64,000 nucleotides of DNA from Mixophyes australis (GCA_036250195.1 JAVHZZ010000003.1:34812335-34876334), one strand, 5' to 3'. Shown: positions 44,991 through 56,216, numbered from the stretch's first letter. Numbers and translations are program-made. Notes: generated by a model not told the origin, from the sequence alone.

Positions 44991-47188
44991 ATCAATTAAC
45001 CACCAATGATGATCAAATGATCATCAACACCAACAGATGATCTAAACATAAATGAACAATAATTTATTGTATAATTAAATTATACATATATATGAACCCT
45101 ATGAAGCGTGCTGTAGATACATGCATTTATGTGTATGTAATTGAATAGATAGATATTCTGTTAGCTAATTACCACAGGTAAAACAAAGTGTAGCTGGCCT
45201 TATTGGAAAACAATAGTAACAAACTGTATGAATTTCAATCATAGATGATAAATTGGCTCTTTGAGCTGCTGTCCCTGTAACACTCAGAATGTCACTTGCG
45301 GTCAAAACACACGGTCAAAAAGGCACATATAATAGTTTTAATCCGCTAATAAAAATAGCTGCACTTATTTAGGCCTGCATAGATCTAGGACAGACGGAAT
45401 GTAAATAAGTTGTAAAGTAAGCCAATCAATTGTCGTACTAAGTCTAAGTATACTGCTAATAGATAGAGCAGGTGTGATAACAGCACTTGGAATGGACTGT
45501 GTCACAAGAAGCCTTTAACTAGTTCTGCAGCTTTACTGAGTCTAAGTATACTGCTAATAGATAGAGCAGGTATAATAACAGCACATGGAAAGGACTGTCT
45601 CACAAGAAGCCTTTAACTAGTTCTGCAGCTTTACTGAGTCTAATTATACTGCTAATAGATAGGGCAGGTGTAATAACAGCACATGGAATGGACTGTCTCA
45701 CAAGAAGCCTTTAACTAGTTCTGCAGCTTTACTGAGTCTAAGTATACTGCTAATAGATAAGGCAGGTATGATAACAGCACATGGAACGGACTGTCTCACA
45801 AGAAGCCTTTAACTAGTTCTGCAGCTTTACTGAGTCTAAGTATACTGCTAATAGATAGAGCAGGTATAATATAGAGATGAGCGCACTCGGATTTCTGAAA
45901 TCCGAGCCCACCCGAACGTTGCCGATCCGAGTCAGATCCGAGACAGATCCGGGTATTGGCGCCAAATTCAAATCTGAAACTGAGGCTCTGACTCATAATT
46001 CCGTTGTCGGATCTCGCGATACTCGGATCCTATAAATTCCCTGCTAGTCGCCGCCATCCTTACTCGGGCATTGATCAGGGTAGAGGGAGGGTGTGTTAGG
46101 TGGTCCTCTGTCCTGGTAGATCTCGTGCTGTGCTGTTTAGTTCTGTGCTGTGCTGTTTAGTTCTGTGCTGTGCTGTGCTGTGCTGTGTTCTGCAGTATCA
46201 GTCCAGTGGTGCTGTGTGCTGTGCTCTGTCCTTCTGAGGTCAGTGGTGCTGCTGGGTCCTGTGCTGTGTCCTGTTGAGTCCAGTGGTGCTGTGTCCTGTG
46301 CTCTGTGCTTCTAAGGGCATAGTTATTTCCCCAATATTCCCCTGTGTTTAAAAAAATAAAAAAAAGTTATTTAAAAAAATACCAAAAACTAATTTAATTT
46401 TTTTTTTATTACCACAAAATTTGCACAACCAATCCTGCAGTATAAGCCCATTGGTACTGCAATATTACCAAGTTCACACATTCAGCAGTAAAAGTCCAGT
46501 GGTACTGCAATATTACAAAGTTCACACATTCTGCAGTATCAGTCCAGTGGTGCTGTGTCCTGTGCTCTGTCCTGCTGAGTTCCGTAGTGCTGCTGGGTCC
46601 TGTGCTGTGTCCTGTTCAGTCCAGTGGTGCTGTGTCCTGTGCTCTGTGCTTCTAAGGGCATAGTTATTTCCCCATTATTCCCAAGTTTTTAAAAAATAAA
46701 AAAAAAGTAAAAAAAAATAAAAAATTAAAAATTAAAAAAAAAATATATAATTATAACCAAATTTACAAAACCAATCCAGCAGTATAAGCCCATTGGTACT
46801 GCAATATTACCAAGTTCACATATTCAGCAGTAAAAGTCCAGTGGTACTGCAATATTACAAAGTTCACACATTCTGCAGTATCAGTCCAGTGGTGCTGTGT
46901 CCTGTGCTCTGTCCTGCTGAGTTCCGTAGTGCTGCTGGGTCCTGTGCTGTGTCCTGTTCAGTCCAGTGGTGCTGTGTCCTGTGCTCTGTGCTTCTAAGGG
47001 CATAGTTATTTCCCCATTATTCCCAAGTTTTTAAAAAATAAAAAAAAAATTATAAAAAATATTAAAATAATTTTTTTTAAAAAAAAGTAATTATAACCAA
47101 ATTTGCAAAACCAATCCAGCAGTATAAGTCCATTGGTACTGCAATATTACCAAGTTCACACATTCTGCAGTATCTTGTGCTACATATA

Positions 47189-47902
47189 ATGGAAAACCAA
47201 AATTTGGAGGATAAAGTAGGGAAAGATCAAGACCCACTTCCTCCTAATGCTGAAGCTGCTGCCACTAGTCATGACATAGATGATGAAATGCCATCAACGT
47301 CGTCTGGCAAGCCCGATGCCCAATCTCCTAGTACAGGGCATGTAAAATCTAAAAAGCCCAAGTTCTCAAAAAATAGCAAAAAGAGAAACTTAAAATCATC
47401 TGAGGAGAAACATAAAGTTGGCAATATGCCATTTACGACACGTAGTGGCAAGGAACGGCTTAGGCCTTGGCCCGTGTTCATGACTAGTGGTCCAGCTTCA
47501 CCCAAGGATCTAAGCCCTCCTCCCCCCCCCTACAAAAAATTTAAGAGAGTTATGCTGTCAGCAACAACAACAAAGCAGCAAAGAACTCTGCCTTCTAAAC
47601 AGATGACATCACAAATCCCCAAGGCGAGTCCAAGGGTGTTGTTGGTTGTGAACCCTGACCTTCCCATCACTGTACGGGAAGAGGTGACTCCATCCAGCAT
47701 TTGCAGCACGCCCTCTGCATATGCTGGAAGGATCACCCACAGTCCAGTTACAGATTTGGCTAATGAAGGTGTGAATGTTGTACACTGGGAGGAGGATATT
47801 GATGTAGCTGGCGCTGAGGAGGATGTTGATGATTATGATGCAGACAGATACCAAATTGCCTTTCTCAATTTCTATTTATATTCTAGATTATATAACGGCT
47901 GA
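47189..47902 (+). pseudogene. hAT transposase N-terminal region, copy 2
   Basis: 237 codons from ATG 47,189. Residues 1 to about 165 match the copy-1 protein closely (MENQNLEDKVGKDQDPLPPN, the PSTSS, TTRSGKERLRPWPVF and ITVREEV blocks). After that the sequence diverges (CSTPSAYAGRITHSPV), becomes acidic, and stops. In copy 1 the BED finger begins about 50 residues further on. Here it and the core are deleted, and a repeated CAGACAGATACCAAAYTGCC block (47,841 and 47,943) marks the region. Confidence 0.85.
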
Positions 47903-48262
47903 AAAGTTTTCTGTTTTACTCCTAGTGGAGAGGGGATCTGATGCAGACAGATACCAAACTGCCTTTGTCCATTTCTTTGTATATTTGAATTTCTAGTTCT
48001 ACAGTCTATGCAGGCTGCTTTATTTATATTCAACTACAAGTGTAGGGCGGGGGGGGGGGGGGGGGGGGCATAGATAGCCAGCAAAGTAACGTGGTCCATT
48101 TAATTTCACTTTCTAGCTCCACAGTCTGTGCAGCCTGCTTTTTTTATCTTCAAAGTATTTATATTTACAAGCCTTGCAATCTAAATTAACTAGAGGTAAT
48201 GACGTGGTAGAACTCCAAAAGGCAGTTTGGAAGCCCCTGTACAAACTGGCTCTATTTTTTAA

Positions 48263-48472
48263 CTGAGTTGTCCCCCCTCCAGTGTGTACTCGGAAAGAGT
48301 TTTTAGTGCAGCGGGGAACCTGGTCAGTGAGCGGCGAAGGAGGTTGCTTCCTCACAACGTTGAAAAAATGATGTTTATAAAAATGAATAATCAATTCCTC
48401 AATGAAGTACAGCACTGCCCTCCAGACAGTACAGAGGGACTGTGGTTGTGGAGTCCAGCGGGGACGAATTGA
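48263..48472 (+). pseudogene. hAT transposase C-terminal dimerisation fragment, copy 2
   Basis: The frame reads SSVYSERVFSAAGNLVSERR, RRLLPHNVEKMMFIKMN and stops after about 69 residues. The SERVFS.AG....RR..L.....E...F...N pattern is the conserved C-terminal region of hAT transposases. It is the part missing from copy 1. Between 47,903 and this fragment lies non-coding sequence with a run of G at 48,047-48,068. Confidence 0.88.
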
Positions 48473-48930
48473 TAATGTGTGAGGAGGAGGAAGTACACAC
48501 TGTAGGGGGAGAGGAATCAGAGGTTGAGGATGAGGACGACATCTTTCCTCAGTAGAGCCTGTTTAGTTTGTACAGGGAGAGATGAATTGTTTTATTGGTG
48601 TGGGGGCCCAAACAAACCAATCATTTCAGCCACAGTTGTTTGGTAGGCCCTGTCGCTGAAATGATTGGTTTGTTAAAGTGTGCATGTCCTATTTCAACAA
48701 CATAAGGGTGGGTGGGAGGGCCCAAGGACAATTCCATCTTGCAACTTTTTTTTTGGCATTATGTGACCATTCAACAGTCGTTTGCCATGTTCAAAAAGTA
48801 AAAGAAAATGCCAACAAATTCAATAAATTAAATCAAAAGTTAAATGCCCTGTCATTATTTAAAACAAGAGGTTTTGACGTGCTAGAATTAGTGTAGTGTT
48901 AAGATGTTATAAACACTACACTTGGAAATT

Positions 48931-49240
48931 GGAGGAGGTATTGTGGCCCCGGTATCAAATTGGGTACCGGGGCCACCCCACTACGCAGTCCAGATACTTG
49001 TTTGGTGGAATTCAGACCAGTTGAGGGTGTATTTATTTCATTGTGGCCCCGGTATCAAATTGGGTACCGGGGCCACCCCACTACGCAGTCCAGATACTTG
49101 TTTGGTGGAATTCAGACCAGTTGAGGGTGTATTTATTTTATTGTGGCCCCTGTATCAAATTGGGTACCGGGGCCACCCCACTACGCAGTCCAGATACTTG
49201 TTTGGTGGAATTCAGACCAGTTGAGGGTTTTATTATTATA
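48931..49240 (+). repeat. 100-bp tandem repeat in hAT copy 2
   Basis: Three units start TTGTGGCCCCGGTATCAAAT at 48,941, 49,041 and 49,141, exactly 100 bp apart. Each holds the palindromic GGCCCCGGTA...TACCGGGGCC. A fourth partial copy is at 49,631-49,690. The unit is absent from copy 1. Confidence 0.9.
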
Positions 49241-49797
49241 TTGTGGGGACCACTCTATCTATACCACACTACAACTCTATACCACTCTGTTTAATACTTT
49301 AATTCTATTTAATACTTTAATTCTATTACTAATTCCCATAAAGAGGAACTGTCGCTTCTATTTAATACTTTAATTCTATTAGTAGTTACCATAAAGAGGA
49401 ACAAAATAAACCAATTTTACCAAAAGTATAATATGACTTAGACTTACAAACACTACACTTGAAAGATGGTGCCTTTAAATGAAAAAGTCAGTCTTCATTG
49501 CACGACTATGTGCAACAGGGACAGTTTTTTGGTTTACAAAGTCAACCAATAACACTTCGACCCTGTCTGTCTTTAACATACTTGATGGGATCTCAATGAC
49601 GAATGGTATGTACCATGTTTGGAGGAGGTATTGTGGCCCCGGTACCAAATTGGGTACCGGGGCCACTCCACTATGCAGTCCAGATAGAGGTGTATCAGAT
49701 ATTAAACAACGTTGACTGTTGCTGCAAAAATTTTAAATAATATTGTGGGGAACACTACACTACGCAGTCCATAAACTTTTTGGGTGGAATTCAGACC

Positions 49798-50412
49798 TGT
49801 GTAGGGTTTTTTAATAATATTGTGGTGACCCACTCCTCTACGCAGTCCAGGTACATTTATTGCTGCGAATCATACAAGTTCAGGGTTTTTAATTTATATT
49901 GTGGAGACCCACTCTTCTACGCAGTCCAGGTACATTTATTGCTGCGAATCATAAAAGTTCAGGGTTTTTAATATATATTGTGGTGACCCACTCCTCTACG
50001 CAGTCCAGGTACATTTATTGGTGCGAATCATACAAGTTCAGTGTTTTTAATATATATTGTGGTGACCCACTCCTCTACGCAGTCCAGGTACATTTATTGG
50101 TGCGAATCATACAAGTTCAGGGTTTTTAATATATATTGTGGTGACCCACTCCTCTACGCAGTCCAGGTACATTTATTGGTGCGAATCATACAAGTTCAGG
50201 GTTTTTAATATATATTGTGGTGACCCACTCCTCTATGCAGTCCAGATACATTTATTGGTGCGAATCATACAAGTTGATCGTTTTCTTATTATATATATTG
50301 TGGTGACCCACTCCTCTACGCAGTCCAGGTACATTTATTGCTGCGAATCATACAAGTTGATGGTTTTCTTATTATATATATTGTGGTGACCCACTCCTCT
50401 ACGCAGTCCAGA
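49798..50412 (+). repeat. 79-bp subterminal repeats of hAT copy 2
   Basis: About eight units of GTGGTGACCCACTCCTCTAC, GCAGTCCAGGTACATTTATT and GGTGCGAATCATACAAGTTC. It is the reverse complement of the 27,762-28,265 array in copy 1. Confidence 0.92.
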
Positions 50413-50874
50413 AAGATACCTCGTTGCAACGTTTTGGACTAATAACTATATTTTAGGTGTTCAGAATACACTGTAAATTAGTGGAAATGCTTGTTATTGA
50501 TCGTTATTGAGGTTAATAATAGCGTAGGAGTGAAAATAAGCCCAAAAACTTGATTTTTAAATTTTTTATGTTTTTTTCAAAAAAAATCCGAATCCAAAAC
50601 CTTAAATCCGAACCGAGACCTTTCGTCAAGTGTTTTGCGAGACAAATCCAAACCCCAAAAATAATGAAAATCCGGATCCAAAACACAAAACACGAGACCT
50701 CAAAAGTCGCCGGTGCACATCCCTAGTATAATAACAGCACATGGAATGGACTGTCTCACAAGAAGCCTTTAACTAGTTCTGCAGCTTTACTGAGTCTAAG
50801 TATACTGCTAATAGATAGAGCAGGTATAATAACAGCACATGGAACGGACTGTCTCACAAGAAGCCTTTAACTAG

Positions 50875-51244
50875 GAGACTCTGTGCTCCTTCAAACTTGC
50901 ACTAAAAACCCACCTCTTCCTTAAAGCCTACCAACCATCCGTATAACCCCTTCACCTCCTCCACTCGCTTACTCCCTTGCCTCATCTGGCTCCCCTTGTG
51001 TCTGTTCTGTTTTCCCTCCCTTAGGATGTAAGCTCAAATGAGCAGGGCCCTCTTCCCTCCTGTCTTCCTACCTGTTCTTCTGCTCCGTGTTTATTGCTTT
51101 ACCTGCCTGGAGTTCTGAAGTACTGGGATTTTTGTTTATTGTTTTGTACTGTCTCACCCTGTATAGTGTACTGTTTGTATGGTGTACGAGGCTGCGGAAA
51201 TCTTGTGGCGCCTAACAGATAAAGGATAATAATAATAATAATAA
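50875..51244 (+). mobile_element. L2-type LINE 3-prime end inserted in the 98-bp satellite
   Basis: It starts in the C-terminal codons (SFKLALKTHLFLKAY), stops, then has GGATGTAAGCTCAAATGAGC, AGGGCCCT, an untranslated tail and GATAATAATAATAA. A 7-bp direct repeat TAACTAG flanks it (50,868-50,874 and 51,245-51,251), as expected for target-primed insertion. Strong 5-prime truncation is typical of LINEs. Confidence 0.82.
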
Positions 51245-52365
51245 TAACTAGTTCTGCAGCTTTACTGAGTCTAAGTATACTGCTAATAGATAAGGCAGGT
51301 GTGATAACAGCACATGGAACGGACTGTCTCACAAGAAGCCTTTAACTAGTTCTGCAGCTTTACTGAGTCTAAGTATACTGCTAATAGATAGAGCAGGTAT
51401 AATAACAGCACATGGAACGGACTGTCTCACAAGAAGCCTTTAACTAGTTCTGCAGCTTTACTGAGTCTAAGTATACTGCTAATAGATAAGGCAGGTGTGA
51501 TAACAGCACATGGAACGGACTGTCTCACAAGAAGCCTTTAACTAGTTCTGCAGCTTTACTGAGTCAAAGTATACTGCTAATAGATAGGGCAGGTGTAATA
51601 ACAGCACATGGAACGGACTGTCTCACAAGAAGCCTTTAACTAGTTCTGCAGCTTTACTGAGTCTAAGTATACTGCTAATAGATAAGGCAGGTGTGATAAC
51701 AGCACATGGAACGGACTGTCTCACAAGAAGCCTTTAACTAGTTCTGCAGCTTTACTGAGTCAAAGTATACTGCTAATAGATAGGGCAGGTGTAATAACAG
51801 CACATGGAACGGACTAGATATTGCCAGTCCAGAGATTTTCATCTGTCAGGTGGGAGATTACCTATCCTATACAGAGTCTTCCTTTGCAGCTATCAAAGAG
51901 GGGAGTTGTTTGCACTGACTGCACCATAAAGTTGGAGCAGAGCACCCTGGTTGTCCAGCTAACCAAGACTTTGGATTGTGGGCTGTGAAGAGGTACTACA
52001 ATCAATTCTGGCTTATGGTACAACTTATTGCTCTTGCGGCTGTTGTAGATCTCTGCAGGTTTAAATAAGTGCGGCTAATTTTATCAGCTGCTTAACACAA
52101 TTATATGTTTTTTTTGACAGTGTGTTTTAACAACAAGTGATATTCTATGAGTCACAGGGACAGTAGCTGAAAGAGCCAATTTCTCATCTATGATTAATAT
52201 TCATACAGTTTGTTACTGTTGTTTTCCCATAAGGCCAGCTACACTTCGTTATGTTTGTGGCAATTAGCTAACAGGATATCTATCTCTTCAGTCACATACA
52301 TGCAAATGCATGTATCTACAGCATGTTTCATATGTTCCATATATATGTATAATTTTATTATATAT

Positions 52366-52699
52366 CATCATCATCATTTATTTATATAACGCAACTAATT
52401 TCACAGCGCTGTACAGAGAACTCGCCCACATCAGTCCCTGCCCCATTGGAGCTTACAGTCTAAATTCCCTAACATGCATACATAGACACAGACAGAGAGA
52501 CTAGGATCAATTTTTGATAGCGGCAAATTAACCTACTAGTATGTTTTTGGAGTGTGGGAGGAAACCGGAGCACCTGGAGGAAACCCACGCAAACATGGGG
52601 AGAACATATAAACGCCACACAGATAAGGCCATGGTCAGGAATCGAACTCATGACCCCAGTGCTGTGAGGCAGAAGTGCTAACCACTGAGCCACCGTGCT
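52366..52699 (-). mobile_element. tRNA-headed SINE, full-length copy
   Basis: On the minus strand the head reads GGTGGCTCAGTGGTTAGCAC and, about 35 bp later, GAGTTCGATTCC. These are box A and box B of a tRNA-type polymerase III promoter. The HE1-like central domain (GGGTTTCCTCCAGGTGCTCC) follows, then the LINE-like tail GCGTTATATAAATAAATGAT with GAT repeats. It lies immediately against the right inverted end of the 45-52 kb element. Confidence 0.87.
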
Positions 52700-53789
52700 T
52701 AGTGGTTCAATTATGTTTAGACCGTCTGTGTTGATGGTTAATTGACATTCTCTCAGCACTGTACTGTTTTCTTTTTACATTTTCCAACTTAGTCATAAAT
52801 TTAGGTGATGAGATTGGATGAGATCCACTTCTAGCTTCTCTGGGCCTCTTAGTGCGATAAGAAGATGATTGCACACATACACACACAAGCTATTAGCAAT
52901 TACCTAATCTTCTGATCCCATTTACCAACATACCTGTTAAAGATGCCATGGATTTCGATAGGATCATTATTGAGCATTGCATTCATTCTAGGGTCCGCAC
53001 ACGCTGGGACTTTGTGCCGATGGGCAGATATTCCTGCCAATATTGCAGTCTGTTTGTTCTGCATAATGGACCTAAAGAATTGACTTAAGGTACAAATTGG
53101 TGACGTAAGTCAGCTGGGAAGGGAAGGGTTATCTTCTTTCCCAGTAAGTATAATGAAACCGTAAATAATTGGTTATGAGTCTCGAGTCATGTCTCTAGAG
53201 CTGTTCTTGTTGCTTGTAATGTGGAAGAGCCAAACAGACACATGTATTTCTGTAGGGCATGACATTGTGCTAATGATTAATTACAACAGAACTGTTTTTC
53301 TGTGGTGTTTTTTTTTTGCATGTGCAAAAGGAAAAGAAAAAATATTCAGTCATAAGTTTTGCTTCTGAGGAAAAGTAGTGACCGTCTTGTGATTGTGCTC
53401 ACTCGGAAATGAAAAGACAGATAAAAAACAAAGATGATCCTTGTTCTTCCACTATTTGTAAAAACGTTTCCCCCATTTCCCTAGTTGGTATTGCTTGGAT
53501 CTAAATAATATTATTTCATATAGGGGAAATCTAATAAGTAATAGGGGAATTAGGTACCATCATACCCGCTTGAATTTGAAAGGGTGTTCTGTGCTTCAAA
53601 GGGACGCAAATCCTAATATACAAGTACCCTTATATAAAATAGCTAAAAACATTCACAAACATTTCTGTATCAAATATAAATAGTGTGCACACAGGATGTG
53701 AAATATCTCAAGTTATGGAAACGTTTACATATATGTGAATGTTGTTCCCAATTGTAATGTGCTGTGGACCTGGCACTATTTAAAGAAAT
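52700..53789. other. Unassigned stretch
   Basis: No gene or repeat recognised. Confidence 0.5.
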
Positions 53790-54420
53790 GTTAATTTCTG
53801 CACATTCATGCTGCAAATTTCCCATTCCACCACATCCTAAAAGTGCTCATTTGGATTGAATCTTGATACTTTGTGATATGGTGCATTATCCAGATGGAAG
53901 TAGACATTAGAATGGGCCTAATGGGTGCCAAGAAAACACCCCCCGCACCATTACACCACCAACAACAACCTGCACCGTTGACACAAGGCACTATAGATCC
54001 AAGGATTCACGTTGTTTATGACAATTTCTGACCCTACCACCTGCATGTTGCAGCAGAAATTGAGATTGGTCAGACAGGAGACGTTTTCCAATCTTCATCT
54101 GTCCAGGTTTGGTGAGTCTCTGACCGCTGTAGCCCCAGTTTTTTGTTCTTAGTTTATAGGAGCGGAGCCCGGTGTGGTCTTCTGCTGCTGTAGCCCATTC
54201 ACTTCAAGGTTCGACATACTGTGCGTTCCGAGATGCCCTTCTGCATACCGCTGCTGTAATGCATGTTTCTGTGAGTTACTGTCCCTTCATGCCAGCTTGA
54301 ACCAGTGCGGTGATTCTCCTCTGCCACAGAACTGCCGCTCACTGTATGTTTTTTGTTTTGCACACCAGTCTCTGTAAACTCTAGAGTCTGTTTTGCGTGA
54401 AAATCCCAGAAGATAGTAGT
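53790..54420 (-). pseudogene. Third Tc1-type transposon remnant
   Basis: The minus strand reads pieces of a Tc1 transposase of another subfamily: HARKTDSRVYRDW-like near 54,400, then GISERTVCRTLK-like and KKRLLSDQSQFLLQHAGGRV. Next comes CVNGAGCCWWCNGAGGVFLAPI (about 53,980-53,920), and HFRMWWNGKFA-like at the left edge. Stops and frameshifts are frequent, and neither terminal inverted repeat is recognisable. The order of motifs fits the catalytic half of the enzyme. Confidence 0.72.
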
Positions 54421-54529
54421 AAATCTTTTATATAAGATAACTTGGATTTAGTAGACCTTTTAAGGGTGACTACACCTAAAACTATTTTTATGTATCATCC
54501 TTGCCCTTCGCCCCAACTAGCAGAATAAT

Positions 54530-54762
54530 GCAGGTTAGCATTGCTGCCTCACAGCGCTGGGGTTTGATTCTGACCGTGGCCTTATCTTTATGGAGTTTGA
54601 ATGTTCTGCCTGGGTTTTCTCCAGGTGCTCCGGTGTCTTCACACAGTCCAAAAACATACTGGTAGCTTAATTGATATCTGACAAAAGTGGACCCTACTAT
54701 GTGTGTGGTAGGAAATTTAGATTGTGAGCTCATATGGTGCAGTGAACAATTACATATTCTCT
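54530..54762 (+). mobile_element. Degraded tRNA-headed SINE
   Basis: GGTTAGCATTGCTGCCTCACAGCGCTGGGG, the diverged box B GTTTGATTCTGACCGTGG, GGGTTTTCTCCAGGTGCTCC, CCAAAAACATACTGGTAGCT and GATTGTGAGCTCATATGG follow the SINE order in plus orientation. The tail is lost. Confidence 0.72.
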
Positions 54763-54902
54763 GTTAAGCCCAACTTTGATAAAATTCTTCTATGTGCTCA
54801 CCTTGCGTAAAGCTGTTGTCAACACATAATTCATTGGGGGAATAATAATTTATAACAGCTGATAATTTCTTAGAAACTAATCCACATGGATGGTATTTGG
54901 CA

Positions 54903-55135
54903 GACTCATAGGTCTTGTGACATTAAGGAGAGTAAGGCAAAAAAAAGAGTAAATTTGATCTTGGATAAACCATGTTACAATACAAGGGGTGAAAATTAGT
55001 TTATTATTTTGCACATAAGATAAATACTGGCTGTTTTTTCATGTAGCACACAAATACTTGATAGCTTTATTTTTACACTCAAATTTAAAGTTTATCTAGT
55101 ACATGCCCTACCCCAACTATAAATCTGTTGCTTAT
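54903..55135. mobile_element. Truncated GGGCCTGATTCATTAAGG-family element
   Basis: GACATTAAGGAGAGTAAGGC, AACCATGTTACAATACAAGG, ATTAGTTTATTATTTTGCAC and ATACTTGATAGCTTTATTTT match the interior of the copy at 16,173-16,487. The right third is missing. Confidence 0.7.
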
Positions 55136-55399
55136 CAACATTTATCAGGCGAGTCTCTGTTGATGTACATGAGTAAGCTGGCTAGCACACGCTTATTCAA
55201 AGAATAAAGCATTTTGTAACAATTTCGATCTGTTATTGCCATCCTGGGACGGCTGTAACAAAACAGGTATTGCGACACTTGTGAATAAGTTTCCCCATTT
55301 AAAGGCATGTGGAAGCCATCTCTGGCAAACGTCGGTAAATCTTTACTGCCGACGAAAATTACTGCCAACACCCGGAGTGTTCTTCACGGCGGCAACTCT

Positions 55400-55856
55400 T
55401 TGTTGTACAGGGCAAAACTAAAAAAAGCTCCTAATGCCCTCGTACAATAAGACTCTCCTCTGGTCTTCAAATTTTCAAGCGTTCTCTGAAAACCTACCTC
55501 TTCAGACAAGCTTATAATATTCCTCAACCACCCTCTTAACCTCACTACCTTTAGCCTGTTACACAATTTCACACAAGACAACTACCCCCTGACCAACATG
55601 GTGTGTGACAGGATCATTTAGCTTATGAGTCACTTTTACCTTTGCAGTCTGGCTGGGCCAAAATGCAAAATGTAGACTTAACCTCATGTGTCAATCTCCC
55701 ATTGTCCCATAGATTGTAAGCTTGCGAGCAGGGCCTTCTCACCTCTTTGTCTGTTTTACCCAGTTTGTTTATTAGTTTATTATGTTTGTCCCCATTTGTA
55801 AAGCTACGGAATATGTTGGCGCTATATAAATAAATGATGATGATGATGATAATGCC
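55400..55856 (+). mobile_element. L2-type LINE, end of ORF2 and complete 3-prime tail
   Basis: The plus strand reads LSSGLQIFKRSLKTYLFRQAYN then a stop, followed by about 350 bp of untranslated sequence with GATTGTAAGCTTGCGAGCAG. It ends in GGCGCTATATAAATAAATGA plus GAT repeats and TAAT. The last 80 bp are shared with the SINEs. Confidence 0.82.
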
Positions 55857-55900
55857 CCATGATTAATCAGCCCCATAGTCTCCATCATATCTAATACTCT

Positions 55901-56216
55901 GGGCCTGATTCAGTAAGGAAAGTAAAGCAAAAAAAGAATAACTTTGCACCTTGGCAAAACCATGTTGCATTGGAGGGGGAGGTAAATTTAAACAGTGGTG
56001 ACAGATTTATAGTTGGGGTAGGGAATGTCCTAGATCAACTTTAAATTTCAGTGTAAAAATAAAGCTATCAAGTATTTGTGTGCTACATAAAAAAACAGTC
56101 AGTATTTATCTTATGTGCAAAATAATAAACTAATTTGCACCCTTTGCATTGTAACATGGTTTGTCCAGGAGCAAATGTACTAATTTGTTTGCCTTACTTT
56201 CCTTAATGAATCAGGC
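55901..56216. mobile_element. GGGCCTGATTCATTAAGG-family element, complete inverted copy
   Basis: GGGCCTGATTCAGTAAGGAA at the left pairs with TTCCTTAATGAATCAGGC at the right. It is the reverse complement of the 16,173-16,487 copy. A 3-bp TCT flanks it if the right end is placed at 56,216, although the last two bases of the inverted repeat are then missing. Confidence 0.72.

Larger units (their letters stand above)
45872..50725 (+). mobile_element. hAT element, copy 2, BED-finger family, internally deleted
   Basis: Ends TAGAGATGAGCGCACTCGG and CGGTGCACATCCCTA are flanked by a perfect 8-bp duplication, GTATAATA, at 45,864-45,871 and 50,726-50,733, inside a satellite unit. It is the same family as 27,446-31,297 but inverted and 1.0 kb longer. 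It keeps the CAGCAC-rich 5-prime repeats (46,120-47,010), the N-terminal coding region, a short C-terminal coding piece, a 100-bp repeat (48,931-49,240) and the 79-bp repeats. The BED finger and catalytic core are missing, so it cannot make transposase. Confidence 0.93.
45440..51816 (+). repeat. 98-bp satellite core, interrupted twice
   Basis: Units begin TCTAAGTATACTGCTAATAG and contain ATAACAGCACATGGAACGGA and AAGCCTTTAACTAGTTCTGC. Starts at 45,541, 45,639, 45,737 and 45,835 show the 98-bp period. The satellite occupies 45,440-45,871, 50,726-50,874 and 51,252-51,816, about 11.6 units in all. Units are 92 to 99 percent alike by eye. Alternating variants (AGAGCAGGTATAATA and AAGGCAGGTGTGATA) suggest a two-unit period on the right side. 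Confidence 0.93.
45073..52360. mobile_element. Composite element with 370-bp inverted ends and a 98-bp satellite core
   Basis: The left arm, 45,073-45,438, is the inverted counterpart of the right arm, 51,993-52,360. Matching blocks include GCTGTAGATACATGCATTT, AGATAGATAT.CTGTTAGCTAATT, GTGTAGCTGGCCTTA, AACAAACTGTATGAAT.T.AATCATAGATGA, GTCCCTGTAAC-type and AATAAGTTGTA. Between them lies a 98-bp tandem repeat, now broken by a 4.85-kb hAT element and a 0.37-kb LINE tail. Without those the element is about 2.05 kb. No protein is encoded. A SINE sits right at its right end, hiding any target duplication. Confidence 0.8.

Noticed and set aside
46421..47005. Cysteine-rich frames (SCSISPLVLQYY type)
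   Set aside because: Translations of the CAGCAC/GTGCTG subterminal repeats of the hAT element, seen also at 30,457-31,098.
52640..52699. A tRNA gene
   Set aside because: Box A- and box B-like motifs are there, but they head a SINE with the standard body and tail. No cloverleaf is maintained.
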